From an uncultured Clostridia bacterium (GTDB lineage Bacteria; Bacillota; Clostridia; Lachnospirales; CAG-274): a DNA stretch of 33,243 nucleotides. Shown in pieces: positions 1 through 7,940 of this stretch (positions within the stretch are counted from its first letter, which is position 1; each line of letters starts with the position of its first letter). The stretch is from positions 1 to 33,243 of the forward strand of contig CALWSN010000157.1 in the NCBI GenBank assembly GCA_944384215.1. The letters run 5' to 3'. Under the pieces are notes generated by a model. The model was not told the origin of the DNA. It made no database searches and saw only the letters and a list, made by a program, of their open reading frames with translations. The position numbers and the translations under genes are program-made.

Positions 1-1030
1 TTTCTTCTAGCTCAGGATAAGCATCTTTAGATGTTTCTATAACAATTTTACTTAAATCTGCTAAAAATAAATCATCTATACCTAAAATTTTACCGTGTCT
101 AGCAGCTCTTCTTAAAAGACGTCTAAGAACATATCCACGGCCTTCATTAGAAGGTAGCACACCGTCTGCTGTCATAAAAGTAACTGACCTAATATGGTCT
201 GTTATAACCCTTATAGATATATCTTTTTTGTTATCTTCACCATATTTAGTATTAGATAATTCACACACTTTATCTCTAATAGCTTTTACTGTGTCTACAT
301 CAAAAATAGAATTTACCCCCTGCATAACAGTAGCTATTCTTTCAAGCCCCATACCTGTATCTATATTAGGGTTTGCAAGGTTTGTATATGTTCCGTCTTC
401 TTCTCTGTTAAACTGAGTGAAAACTAAGTTCCATATTTCCATATATCTGTCACAATCACACCCTACATAGCAGTTAGGGTTGTCACAGCCATATTGTTCG
501 CCTTTATCAAAATATATTTCTGAACAAGGTCCACAAGGTCCTGTGCCATGCTCCCAAAAGTTGTCTTCTTTACCAAGACGCACTATTTTCTTTTCTGGTA
601 TACCCACTTTTTTATTCCATATTTCAAAAGCTTCATCATCATCTTGATATACAGATACATAAAGCTTATCTTCTGGTAACTCTAAAACTTTTGTAAAAAA
701 CTCCCAAGCCCAAGGTATAGCCTCTTCTTTAAAGTAATCTCCAAAAGAAAAGTTACCAAGCATTTCAAAAAATGTACCGTGTCTTGCAGTTTTACCTACA
801 TTTTCTATATCACCTGTTCTAATACACTTTTGACAAGTTGTAACTCGTTTATTTGGTGGTATTTGTTGTCCTGTAAAGTATGGCTTTAAAGGAGCCATAC
901 CCGAATTTATAAGTAATAAACTTTTATCATTTTGTGGCACTAAAGAAAAACTATTCATTTTTAAATGCCCTTTTTCTTGAAAAAAGTCTAAATATTTTTT
1001 TCTAATTTCATTTACGCCTAAATTTTTCAT
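1..1030 (-). CDS. alaS: Alanyl-tRNA synthetase, N-terminal 343 residues (3' end beyond window)
   Basis: Charges tRNA-Ala with alanine in the cytoplasm. My translation from 1030 starts [17 protein letters not shown] and carries class II AlaRS hallmarks: [20 protein letters not shown] near the start, [32 protein letters not shown], the GPCGPCSEI segment, and [15 protein letters not shown] followed by the helical tRNA-recognition region. About 343 of the usual 870-880 residues are visible; the editing and C-Ala domains lie off the left edge. The start is set by GGAGGAAAAT directly before ATG. It is transcribed alone from a consensus promoter at 1062-1090. The leader is only about 25 bases, so there is no room for the T-box leader that many Firmicute synthetase genes carry. 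Confidence 0.97.
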   Translation of the reverse strand, partial: MKNLGVNEIRKKYLDFFQEKGHLKMNSFSLVPQNDKSLLLINSGMAPLKPYFTGQQIPPNKRVTTCQKCIRTGDIENVGKTARHGTFFEMLGNFSFGDYFKEEAIPWAWEFFTKVLELPEDKLYVSVYQDDDEAFEIWNKKVGIPEKKIVRLGKEDNFWEHGTGPCGPCSEIYFDKGEQYGCDNPNCYVGCDCDRYMEIWNLVFTQFNREEDGTYTNLANPNIDTGMGLERIATVMQGVNSIFDVDTVKAIRDKVCELSNTKYGEDNKKDISIRVITDHIRSVTFMTADGVLPSNEGRGYVLRRLLRRAARHGKILGIDDLFLADLSKIVIETSKDAYPELEE

Positions 1031-1061
1031 ATTTTCCTCCATAATTTTTTTCTTACTACTA

Positions 1062-1090
1062 ATTATATAAAATACACCTGTATATGTCAA
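1062..1090 (-). promoter_or_regulatory. alaS promoter, consensus sigma-A type
   Basis: On the minus strand TTGACA (1085-1090), a 17-base spacer and TATAAT (1062-1067) match the vegetative consensus at every position. Transcription would begin near 1055 and give a leader of about 25 bases before the alaS ATG. Confidence 0.9.
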
Positions 1091-1103
1091 CTTTTTGTAA
1101 ATT

Positions 1104-1685
1104 TTATTCTAGCTCTTTATCAAAAAAAGTTACTGTTATAGCTATTGCTTGGTCTGCATTTTCTAAATTTTTTGAAATATCAAAATAGGTAGTAACTTTA
1201 TCACCTAAAAAACCATATTTAGTATATAAAAATATTTCTTTATTTGGTTCTATATATTGTTCATTTTGTAAAAACTCATAAAAATTAACAACATCTGGTA
1301 TATTTTGTTTATTTTCATATGTAACAGTTGCACCATATCCATAATCATCATTTATTTTATATATATTTTTTTGTATATCTAAAGATATTGTAACTTTATC
1401 TTTGTATCTATCTTCATTATAATATGCTAAATCTTTAAGATTTGTAGAAAGGTTGCCAAAGCTTTTCCATTGCCCTTCATCTTTTTGCCATAAATCTATG
1501 CTAATAGCTTTTATTGTATCATCTATGCTATACTCAAAATTAATCTTACCATTACCAAAAGGATCTAATGTAGCATTAGACGTTATAGTCATATTTTTAG
1601 ACATTTTATATGAAATTTTTAACCCTATAAAACATATAGATAAAATAAGTAAAATAACTATTGTTTGTATATTTTTCTTTTTCAT
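1104..1685 (-). CDS. Membrane-anchored protein of unknown family, paralogue A (193 aa)
   Basis: I do not recognise this family. Residues 6-24 form one hydrophobic helix after a KKK start, giving a probable N-in anchor, with about 165 residues outside the membrane. It shares with the next two genes a central block ([19 protein letters not shown]) and a C-terminal block ([14 protein letters not shown], then AITVTFFD), so the three are paralogues. It is the most divergent copy. The start at 1685 is preferred because AAAGGTGATAAT lies just before it; an in-frame ATG at 1703 would put that site inside the gene and overlap the upstream stop. It begins 10 bases after paralogue B and is the last gene before alaS. 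There is no lipobox and no catalytic motif I can name. Confidence 0.8.
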   Translation of the reverse strand: MKKKNIQTIVILLILSICFIGLKISYKMSKNMTITSNATLDPFGNGKINFEYSIDDTIKAISIDLWQKDEGQWKSFGNLSTNLKDLAYYNEDRYKDKVTISLDIQKNIYKINDDYGYGATVTYENKQNIPDVVNFYEFLQNEQYIEPNKEIFLYTKYGFLGDKVTTYFDISKNLENADQAIAITVTFFDKELE

Positions 1686-1695
1686 ATTATCACCT

Positions 1696-2319
1696 TTATT
1701 CATCTAAAAAAGTTACTGTTGCCACCATACCTTTATCACAATCTTTTTCTCTAAAGTTTCCTCCTGTGCTATATACTTCTTTTTCATCAATATATCCATA
1801 TTGTTCAAATAACACAATTTCTTTATTAATTTCTATTTTTCCTTCACTTGAACTACCTTTTGTTACTGACTTTAAATTTTTATCTTCAAAATCTGGTACT
1901 TGCTGCCCTTCTTCATCTTCATATTGTGAGCTACTATATTCTTTTTCGTTTAAGTCCATATCTATAATAGTCAGTTTGTTTTTATCAACTTTCAAACCTA
2001 TTCTACCTTTTAAATCGTCTTCTGATTTCAAATTTTTAGTAGAGCTTGCAAAAGATACCCATTCATTGTTTTCATATTTTAAAAAATCAACTTTAAAAGA
2101 TTTTATCCTATCATCTATTTTATAATCAAAAAAATAAACTTCATCATTAAAAATCTTTAATATTTGGTCTGTCTCTTGAGAAAACTCTGACTTTTTAATA
2201 TACATATTATTATCTTCTTTAAAATTATTATAGTTTTTATCATTTTTATAATATGTAAATAAAATAATAAAAACTATAAATATTAAAAAAACTGACATTA
2301 AAAAATTTTTATTTTTCAT
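1696..2319 (-). CDS. Membrane-anchored protein of unknown family, paralogue B (207 aa)
   Basis: Middle gene of the three-paralogue cassette; function unknown. Residues 8-23 form a single hydrophobic anchor, followed by a linker rich in Asn, Lys and Asp, then a predicted extracellular domain. It aligns with paralogue C along most of its length: MYIKKSEFSQETDQIL against MYIEKFTFSDDAQQIL, YKIDDRIKSFKVDFLK..NEWVSFAS, NKEIVLFEQYGYI, and a C-terminal DKGMVATVTFLDE. The residues around the NKEIVLFEQYGYI block are also close at DNA level, which points to duplication. The ribosome site is GGTGAT three bases before ATG. It starts 12 bases after paralogue C ends, so the genes are probably cotranscribed. 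A secreted or surface beta-sandwich domain is a guess from the strand-like pattern. Confidence 0.8.
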   Translation of the reverse strand: MKNKNFLMSVFLIFIVFIILFTYYKNDKNYNNFKEDNNMYIKKSEFSQETDQILKIFNDEVYFFDYKIDDRIKSFKVDFLKYENNEWVSFASSTKNLKSEDDLKGRIGLKVDKNKLTIIDMDLNEKEYSSSQYEDEEGQQVPDFEDKNLKSVTKGSSSEGKIEINKEIVLFEQYGYIDEKEVYSTGGNFREKDCDKGMVATVTFLDE

Positions 2320-2331
2320 AATATCACCAAC

Positions 2332-2937
2332 CTATTTTTCACCTATTTTATTATCAAAAAATGTTACTGTTATTACTAATCCCTTATCACATTTATTATT
2401 TTTAAAATCACCTTTATTATTATTTACTTCTTGTTGCTTTTCTATATATCCATACTGTTCAAATAACACAATTTCTTTATTAGGTTCTATATCTCTATAA
2501 GCTAGCCATTTAGATGATATAGAATTTAACTGTTTAAAGCTTACAGGTTGTTGAAATCCTAACATTTTAGAACTATTTTTATCAAATTCTTCTATAATAT
2601 GTACCTTATCATCACTTATTTTTATACCAAACATATCTTCTCTTCTTGTTGGTAGGTCTAGGTTATATTCATTACTTGCAAATAAATCCCATTCACCTTT
2701 TTCGCATTTAAAAAATTTTATTTTCATAAATTTTATAGATTTATCTACTTTATAATTAAAAACCATTATTTTATCATCTATAATATTTAATATTTGTTGT
2801 GCATCATCTGAAAATGTAAATTTTTCTATATACATATTATATTTTTCATATTTATCTATATTATTACCTTTATTATAATACAAAAATACAACAAAAAATA
2901 TTAATATTAAGCCAATATATATTTTTTTATTTTTCAT
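2332..2937 (-). CDS. Membrane-anchored protein of unknown family, paralogue C (201 aa)
   Basis: First gene of the cassette and unrecognised. MKNKK is followed by a hydrophobic helix (about residues 6-21), a short polar linker, and a roughly 175-residue outer domain. Shared family blocks are YKVDKSIKFMKIKFFKCEKGEW (23-residue anchor region of the alignment, conserved Trp last), DIEPNKEIVLFEQYGYIE, and DKGLVITVTFFD at the C-terminus. The start at 2937 has GAGGTAGAAT upstream. Only 63 bases separate it from dnaB, and a strong terminator fills most of that gap, so expression must come from read-through or from a promoter inside the dnaB 3' end. No partner or enzyme gene is linked that would suggest a role. 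Confidence 0.8.
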   Translation of the reverse strand: MKNKKIYIGLILIFFVVFLYYNKGNNIDKYEKYNMYIEKFTFSDDAQQILNIIDDKIMVFNYKVDKSIKFMKIKFFKCEKGEWDLFASNEYNLDLPTRREDMFGIKISDDKVHIIEEFDKNSSKMLGFQQPVSFKQLNSISSKWLAYRDIEPNKEIVLFEQYGYIEKQQEVNNNKGDFKNNKCDKGLVITVTFFDNKIGEK

Positions 2938-2955
2938 ATTCTACCTCATATACAC

Positions 2956-2995
2956 AAAAAGCCCTTATCTTAATTGTAATAAATAAGATAAAGGC
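2956..2995 (-). terminator. Intrinsic terminator after dnaB
   Basis: Minus-strand arms at 2984-2995 and 2961-2972 pair over 12 positions with one mismatch around an 11-base AT-rich loop, followed by TTTTT (2960-2956). It ends the MazG-like-gdpP-rplI-dnaB unit and sits immediately upstream of the ribosome site of the first unknown paralogue. Confidence 0.85.
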
Positions 2996-3000
2996 AAATT

Positions 3001-4365
3001 TTATAAGTCGTTGTAAGTTCGTTCTAAGTTAGCAAATTTTGTATATTGCCCAAGCCAACTAAGATTTACTGTACCAACAGAACCATTTCTTTGTTTAGCA
3101 ATAATAACTTCGGCTTGTCCTCTTTTTTCAGTTTCTGGGTTATAGTATTCATCTCTATATAAAAAGCAAACAAGGTCTGCATCTTGCTCTATGGCTCCAG
3201 ACTCTCTAAGGTCTGATAGCATAGGCTTAGGAGGTTTTCTTTGTTCCACTGCCCTGCTAAGCTGAGAAAGAGCAACAACAGGTACATTTAGCTCTCTAGC
3301 CAATCCTTTTAAAGCACGAGATATATTAGATATTTCTTGTTGTCTGTTTTCATTTTTACCACTACCATTCATAAGTTGAAGATAGTCTATAACAATAAGT
3401 CCTAAGTTTTTATCTTTTTTAAGCCTTCTACATTTTGCTCTAAGCTCTGGTATAGTTATTGCAGACTTATCGTCTATATATATAGGTGCTTCTGATAAAG
3501 CACTAACTGCCTCTGCTATTTTATACCAATCATCAGACTGTATATCGCCTGTTCTAAGCTTTTGAGCATCTACCAAAGCCTCAGTACAAATCATACGATT
3601 AACTAACTGTTCTTTAGACATTTCTAGGCTAAAGATAGCTGTTGTAACATTATTATGTAATGCGGCATATTGAGCTATATTTATAACAAAAGCTGTTTTA
3701 CCCATAGAAGGCCTTGCTGCTATAAGTATAAAGTCAGAATTTTGTAGCCCAGAAGTTTTCATATCAAAGTCTATAAAGCCTGTTTCTACACCAGTAACTT
3801 TACTTTTATTTTTAAAAAGTGTTTCTATTTTTTCAATAGAAGTTTCTAAAACTTGGCTAATAGGAGAAAAGTCATCTAAATTGTTATTATCGCCTATACT
3901 TTCTACTATTTTTTCAGCTTTTTCTACAATATTTTCTATTGTTTGAGTATTGTCAAAGGTTAGTGCATTAATATCTTTAGATGCTTTTAAAATTTTTCTT
4001 CTTATAGATTTTTCTTTTACAATTTCTGCATATTGTTTTGTTAAAGCACTTGTAGATACTATGTTATAAAGCTCTACCACATATTCATATCCACCTATAT
4101 TGCTAAGCATATTAATACTTTCTAGCTTATCTTTTAAAGTTATAACATCTACTGGTTGGCTATCAGAATACATATCTATCATAGCATCAAACAATATTTT
4201 ATGTTCTGGTCGATAAAAATCATCTGCTTTTAACATTTCATAAGCAGTAGAGATACCATCTATATCAAATATCATACAGCTAAGAACAGCTTGTTCTGCC
4301 TCAAAATCGTTAGGTGGTATCTCTGGGTTTATATTAGGGTTTATATTAGGGTTTATATCTTCCAT
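3001..4365 (-). CDS. dnaB: Replicative DNA helicase DnaB
   Basis: Hexameric 5'-3' helicase that unwinds DNA at the replication fork (called DnaC in Bacillus subtilis). The 454 residues are the normal length. The N-terminal domain spans about 15-130, and the RecA-like domain has Walker A ARPSMGKTA at 217-225, the SLEMS segment at 246-250, Walker B LIVIDYLQLM at 323-332, and the conserved SQLSRAVE and SDLRESGAIEQDAD stretches. The start has AGGTGTAAT before ATG. Seven bases separate it from rplI, and it closes the gdpP-rplI-dnaB operon seen in many Firmicutes. The extreme N-terminus holds a short tandem repeat (INPN INPN INPE) in place of the usual short leader. Identification is secure. Confidence 0.98.
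   Translation of the reverse strand: MEDINPNINPNINPEIPPNDFEAEQAVLSCMIFDIDGISTAYEMLKADDFYRPEHKILFDAMIDMYSDSQPVDVITLKDKLESINMLSNIGGYEYVVELYNIVSTSALTKQYAEIVKEKSIRRKILKASKDINALTFDNTQTIENIVEKAEKIVESIGDNNNLDDFSPISQVLETSIEKIETLFKNKSKVTGVETGFIDFDMKTSGLQNSDFILIAARPSMGKTAFVINIAQYAALHNNVTTAIFSLEMSKEQLVNRMICTEALVDAQKLRTGDIQSDDWYKIAEAVSALSEAPIYIDDKSAITIPELRAKCRRLKKDKNLGLIVIDYLQLMNGSGKNENRQQEISNISRALKGLARELNVPVVALSQLSRAVEQRKPPKPMLSDLRESGAIEQDADLVCFLYRDEYYNPETEKRGQAEVIIAKQRNGSVGTVNLSWLGQYTKFANLERTYNDL
4321..4356 (-). repeat. 12-base tandem repeat at the dnaB 5' end
   Basis: Three consecutive 12-base units: ATAAACCCTAAT twice, then ATAAACCCAGAG. They encode residues 4-15 of DnaB as INPN-INPN-INPE. The first two units are identical, so the number of copies could change without breaking the frame. 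Confidence 0.85.
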
Positions 4366-4372
4366 ATTACAC

Positions 4373-4822
4373 CTATTTTTGTTCGTTAATAGTAACTTTT
4401 AGTGTAACGCTAACTTTAGGGTGTAGCTTAACAGTAGCTTCTTTTTCTCCCAATGTTTTTATAGGGCTTGATAAAATTATTTTCTTTTTATCTACCTCTA
4501 TACCTGCTTGTTCTTTTAAAGCACTAGCTATTTCTTTATTTGTAACAGTACCAAAAAGTTTTCCATTGCTACCAAGCTTTACATTTATTTGTAAATTTTT
4601 AGCTTCTATTTCTTTACCAAGAGCCACTGCATTGTCATATTCTTCTTGTTTTTTTGCATCTTCTATTTTTTTAATATTATCCATTTTAGTAAGATTATTT
4701 TTATCTGCAGGAACTGCTAATTTTTTAGGCAATAAAAAGTTTTTAGCATAACCATCATTAGCATTTATTATTTGGTCTTTTTTACCTACACCTTTTACAT
4801 CTTCAAGTAATATAACTTTCAT
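4373..4822 (-). CDS. rplI: 50S ribosomal protein L9
   Basis: Structural protein that binds 23S rRNA near the L1 stalk base. At 149 residues it has the family length. The N-terminal rRNA-binding domain is plain: MKVILLEDVKGVGKKDQI followed by NDGYAKNFLLPKKLAVPA. A long connecting helix rich in Lys and Glu follows (about 41-75), then the C-terminal domain with GSNGKLFGTVTNKEIASAL. The start codon directly abuts the gdpP stop (TAA then ATG), and its site AAGGAGGAAGATTAA lies inside the gdpP end, so translation is probably coupled. Conserved position between gdpP and dnaB. Confidence 0.98.
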   Translation of the reverse strand: MKVILLEDVKGVGKKDQIINANDGYAKNFLLPKKLAVPADKNNLTKMDNIKKIEDAKKQEEYDNAVALGKEIEAKNLQINVKLGSNGKLFGTVTNKEIASALKEQAGIEVDKKKIILSSPIKTLGEKEATVKLHPKVSVTLKVTINEQK

Positions 4823-6523
4823 TTAATCTTCCTCCTTAAAATATTCATCTATTGCTTCTTTAAGCATATCTATTGCTTGTTCTATTGTAACATTTGGTAT
4901 TTGAGTTGCCGATATAGACTGATGCCCACCACCGCCAAGTTTTTCCATTATAATTTGAACATTTATTTCTCCAAAGCTTCTAGCACTAATAGATATTTTA
5001 TCATTTAGTTTACAAAGTACAAAACTAGCATTTATATTATCTATATTTAATAGCTCATCACAAGCTTGTGCTACAACTAAAAGAGGGTTATCTACAATAT
5101 CTTCTAAAACTGATATAGCCAAATTATCTCTATATAATTTCATATTAGATACAACATTAGCTCTAGCATTATAACAATCTAAGCTATTTTTAAATAACTT
5201 TTTAACTCTAATAGTATCTGCACCTTTTTTCTTTAAAAATGCTGCTGCTTCAAAAGTTTTAATACCTGTTTTAAAGGCAAAATTTTTAGTATCTACAATA
5301 ATACCTGCAAGTATAGCATCTGCTTCTACTTGTTTTATAGGTATAGTTTTGTTAATGTACATAAGCATTTCTGTTATAAGCTCACAAGTAGAAGAAGCAT
5401 AAGGCTCGTGATATGTTAAAACAGCATTTTCTATATAGTCTACACCTTTTCTATGGTGGTCAAAAACTACTATTTTTTTAGCTTTATCTACAAGCTCAGG
5501 GCATTCACAAAGGCCTTGTTTATAAACATCTACAATTATTAAAAGAGTTTTTCTATTAACAAGCTTTAAAGCCTCTTCTGATGATACAAAAGCATTTTTA
5601 TATTTTTCATCTTCTATTATTCTGTCATATAAATATGATACAGAAGAGGTAACATCATTTAAAACTATTTTACAGTTTTTTTCTAAAGCAGATACAATAG
5701 AATAAACTCCAATGCCAGCTCCCATACAGTCTAAATCTGTATATCTATGCCCCATAATAAGAACATTTGAAGCATCTTCTATAAGCTCTGTTAAAGCATA
5801 GGCTTTAACTCTGGCTCTAACTCTAGAGTTTCTGTTACCTTCTTTAGAGTGGCCACCAAAAAATTGATAGTTTTCATTATCTTTAATAACAACTTGGTCT
5901 CCACCACGGCTAAGGGCAAGGTCTAAAGATACTCTAGCAAACTCCATATTTTCATCTAAATTTTCACCATTTGTGCCTATACCTATTGACAATGTAACAG
6001 GTATAGTGTTGCCCATATCTATTTCTCTAATACTGTCCAAAATATCAAATCTATTTTCTTTAAGCTCATCTAAATTTTCTTTAGAGATAATAAGTATATA
6101 TTTATCTTTTTCAAACTTTTTAACAACCCCACCTAAGTCTTTAGCCATTTTTTTAATTTTTCTATCTACAATGGCAAGTATAAGAGGGTGTCTAAATTCT
6201 TCTAAACAGTCTAAAACTTCATCATAGTTATCTATAACAACTAGGCCTACTGTTGTTTTATATTTGTCTAGTATTTTTATTTCACTAAAAAATAAGTCAT
6301 AGTTTTGCTCATTTCTTTTTACAAATATATTATACCCTTTTTGATTAATAATTCCTTGTTGTTCTTCTTTGTCAAAATTAAAATCTTCTAATATGTCTTT
6401 AATGTTAGATTTTTCTTCTATATAAGGTAAAATATTTTTTTCAAAAACAACATTATAAGAAATAAAAGCCCCATCTGGTGCTATTTTTAAAAAACTAAAA
6501 GGTATATTATCAAAATTTTTCAT
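4823..6523 (-). CDS. gdpP: c-di-AMP phosphodiesterase GdpP lacking the membrane anchor
   Basis: Hydrolyses the second messenger c-di-AMP to pApA. Seen in order: a PAS-like segment (about 5-90), a degenerate GGDEF domain (TVGLVVIDNYDEV at 91-103 to RGGDQVVIK near 206-214), a DHH domain with GHRYTDLDCMG (258-268), IIVDVYKQG (329-337), FDHHRKG (354-360) and IIVDTKNF (408-415), then DHHA1 with GGGGHQS (530-536). Typical GdpP has about 655 residues and begins with two membrane helices. This copy has 566 and starts at the PAS region. An in-frame TAG lies 15 bases upstream of the ATG and the MazG-like gene ends 54 bases away, so the helices are absent rather than missed. The His usual in the DTH motif is Tyr here (DVY). 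The metal-binding Asp and His residues look intact. Confidence 0.93.
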   Translation of the reverse strand: MKNFDNIPFSFLKIAPDGAFISYNVVFEKNILPYIEEKSNIKDILEDFNFDKEEQQGIINQKGYNIFVKRNEQNYDLFFSEIKILDKYKTTVGLVVIDNYDEVLDCLEEFRHPLILAIVDRKIKKMAKDLGGVVKKFEKDKYILIISKENLDELKENRFDILDSIREIDMGNTIPVTLSIGIGTNGENLDENMEFARVSLDLALSRGGDQVVIKDNENYQFFGGHSKEGNRNSRVRARVKAYALTELIEDASNVLIMGHRYTDLDCMGAGIGVYSIVSALEKNCKIVLNDVTSSVSYLYDRIIEDEKYKNAFVSSEEALKLVNRKTLLIIVDVYKQGLCECPELVDKAKKIVVFDHHRKGVDYIENAVLTYHEPYASSTCELITEMLMYINKTIPIKQVEADAILAGIIVDTKNFAFKTGIKTFEAAAFLKKKGADTIRVKKLFKNSLDCYNARANVVSNMKLYRDNLAISVLEDIVDNPLLVVAQACDELLNIDNINASFVLCKLNDKISISARSFGEINVQIIMEKLGGGGHQSISATQIPNVTIEQAIDMLKEAIDEYFKEED

Positions 6524-6577
6524 AATAAATCCTCTCTATAAAATCTAAAAAAAGATTAAGAAAAACAATTTTTAACA

Positions 6578-6889
6578 TCATAATTTGTTAAAATATCTTA
6601 AAAGTTCTTTAACATCTTCATTAAAAATATCTGTTTCATCTAAAACACCTATTTTTAATTTTTTATTTATTTTTAAAAGTAATGTTTCTGGGCTTATACC
6701 AATTTTTTTAGCAAGTATATATATTAATATAGTTAAATCTGCAAATATTTCTATTTTATCTGCCTCAGTGCTATCTGGCTGTATAAAACTATTGTGTAAG
6801 TCTGACACGCCTGCTAATATTTGCCCTTTTAATATTTCTATCATTTTAATATTTTTTGTAATGTCTAGCTGATTATCAAAGTTTATCAT
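6578..6889 (-). CDS. MazG-like family protein (103 aa)
   Basis: Small all-alpha protein resembling the MazG-like family of Firmicutes, related to nucleotide pyrophosphohydrolases. Visible features are DITKNIKMIEILKGQILAGVS, then FADLTILIYILAKKIGIS, then LLLKINKKLKIGVLDE, which matches that family's helix order as I remember it. I do not see a complete ExxE...ExxD metal site, so catalytic activity is uncertain. The start has GAGGGGATATT before ATG. It heads the operon with gdpP, rplI and dnaB, 54 bases before gdpP, downstream of the promoter at 6970-6998. Its role beside a c-di-AMP hydrolase is unknown. Confidence 0.8.
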   Translation of the reverse strand: MINFDNQLDITKNIKMIEILKGQILAGVSDLHNSFIQPDSTEADKIEIFADLTILIYILAKKIGISPETLLLKINKKLKIGVLDETDIFNEDVKELLRYFNKL

Positions 6890-6969
6890 AATATCCCCTC
6901 GTAAAATATTATTTAATAATTTTTAAAATATAAAAATATTTAAAAAATTAATACATTAGTCTTAATAAT

Positions 6970-6998
6970 ATTTTACTAGCTTATGTATATTTTATCAA
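6970..6998 (-). promoter_or_regulatory. Probable promoter of the MazG-like-gdpP-rplI-dnaB operon
   Basis: Minus strand TTGATA (6993-6998), 17-base spacer, TAAAAT (6970-6975): five of six matches in each hexamer at ideal spacing. The leader would be about 70 bases. The rest of 6890-7095 is AT-rich with no ORF or clear hairpin. Confidence 0.6.
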
Positions 6999-7095
6999 AT
7001 ATTATAAAAAACAAAAAATTTTCAAAATACATTACTTTTAAATATTTATTGATATAATTTTTTATTTTAGCACATTTTATTTATTTTTTCAACAT

Positions 7096-7932
7096 TTATC
7101 TAATTTTAAATAAATTAGTTTTTTCTAATATAGCATTAATTTGCCCACCTAATAAAAGCACTAAAGATATCATATTTATCCATATAACCAATACAAATAT
7201 ACTTCCTATACTACCGTATATTTTAGAATACCTAGAAAAATTATTTACATATATATTAAACCCTTTAGATAATATAAGCCAACTAAAAACAGATATTGTA
7301 GCTCCTGGCAATATACTTTTTAATGTAACTTTTTTTGATATAGATATTTTATATATAACAAGAACCATAACTAGCAAAACTAAAGCTACAAAAATATATA
7401 AAAATATACTATTTAAAAAATAAGGTATAAACTCTAATGGTGTATATTTTATTATTAGTTTTTCTATATAATCACTAAATATAAAAATAAGTAAAGAACA
7501 GTTTACTAATATAGCAAATATAAAAACTAACATAACACTTGTGCCTCTTTTTATAATAAAGTTTCTAGTATCTTCTTGTTCATAGGCTCTATTAAGCCCT
7601 TGTATAATAGAATTAAACCCAGTAGATGCACTATAAATTGTTATTAAAAAACTTGTAGATAATAAGCTAACACTTTTAGTTTGTACAACTTCTTTAACAA
7701 AAACTATTAATATATTTCCAATAGGTTTTGGTAAAGTTTTGCTAACTTCTATAAGATAGGTTTCTATATTAAGATTAGAAAAACCAAGAAGTGTCATAAG
7801 AAATATTATAAAAGGAAATATTGCTATAAGTAGCTTATATGTTAAAGCATTAGCCATAAGCATAAGCTCATTTTCTGTTGTTTTTTTTATTAAAATTTTT
7901 ACAAACTTTATAAAATCAAAAAACTTTTCCAT
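7096..7932 (-). CDS. YihY/BrkB family inner-membrane protein
   Basis: Polytopic membrane protein of the YihY/BrkB (formerly 'ribonuclease BN') family; molecular role not settled. 278 residues with about six membrane helices. The family pattern is visible: an N-terminal amphipathic part, NALTYKLLIAIFPFIIFLMTLLGF (first helix region), a SASTGFNSIIQGLNRAYEQED loop, GATISVFSWLILSKGFNIYV, and the C-terminal YSKIYGSIGSIFVLVIWINMISLVLLLGGQINA signature. The ATG at 7932 is preferred over GTG at 7938, since AGGAG lies five bases before the ATG and would overlap the GTG. It follows the GNAT gene by 8 bases, so the two are probably coupled. Confidence 0.9.
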   Translation of the reverse strand: MEKFFDFIKFVKILIKKTTENELMLMANALTYKLLIAIFPFIIFLMTLLGFSNLNIETYLIEVSKTLPKPIGNILIVFVKEVVQTKSVSLLSTSFLITIYSASTGFNSIIQGLNRAYEQEDTRNFIIKRGTSVMLVFIFAILVNCSLLIFIFSDYIEKLIIKYTPLEFIPYFLNSIFLYIFVALVLLVMVLVIYKISISKKVTLKSILPGATISVFSWLILSKGFNIYVNNFSRYSKIYGSIGSIFVLVIWINMISLVLLLGGQINAILEKTNLFKIR

Positions 7933-7940
7933 AAACACTC

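Noticed and set aside
1453-2125. Plus-strand open frames opposite the three paralogues
   Set aside because: They are antisense shadows rich in Phe, Ser and Leu, without ribosome sites; the minus-strand genes have sites, tight spacing and conserved protein blocks.
6524-6577. Frameshifted N-terminus of GdpP
   Set aside because: The gap holds no hydrophobic codon stretch in any frame, and an in-frame TAG precedes a proper ribosome site and ATG.
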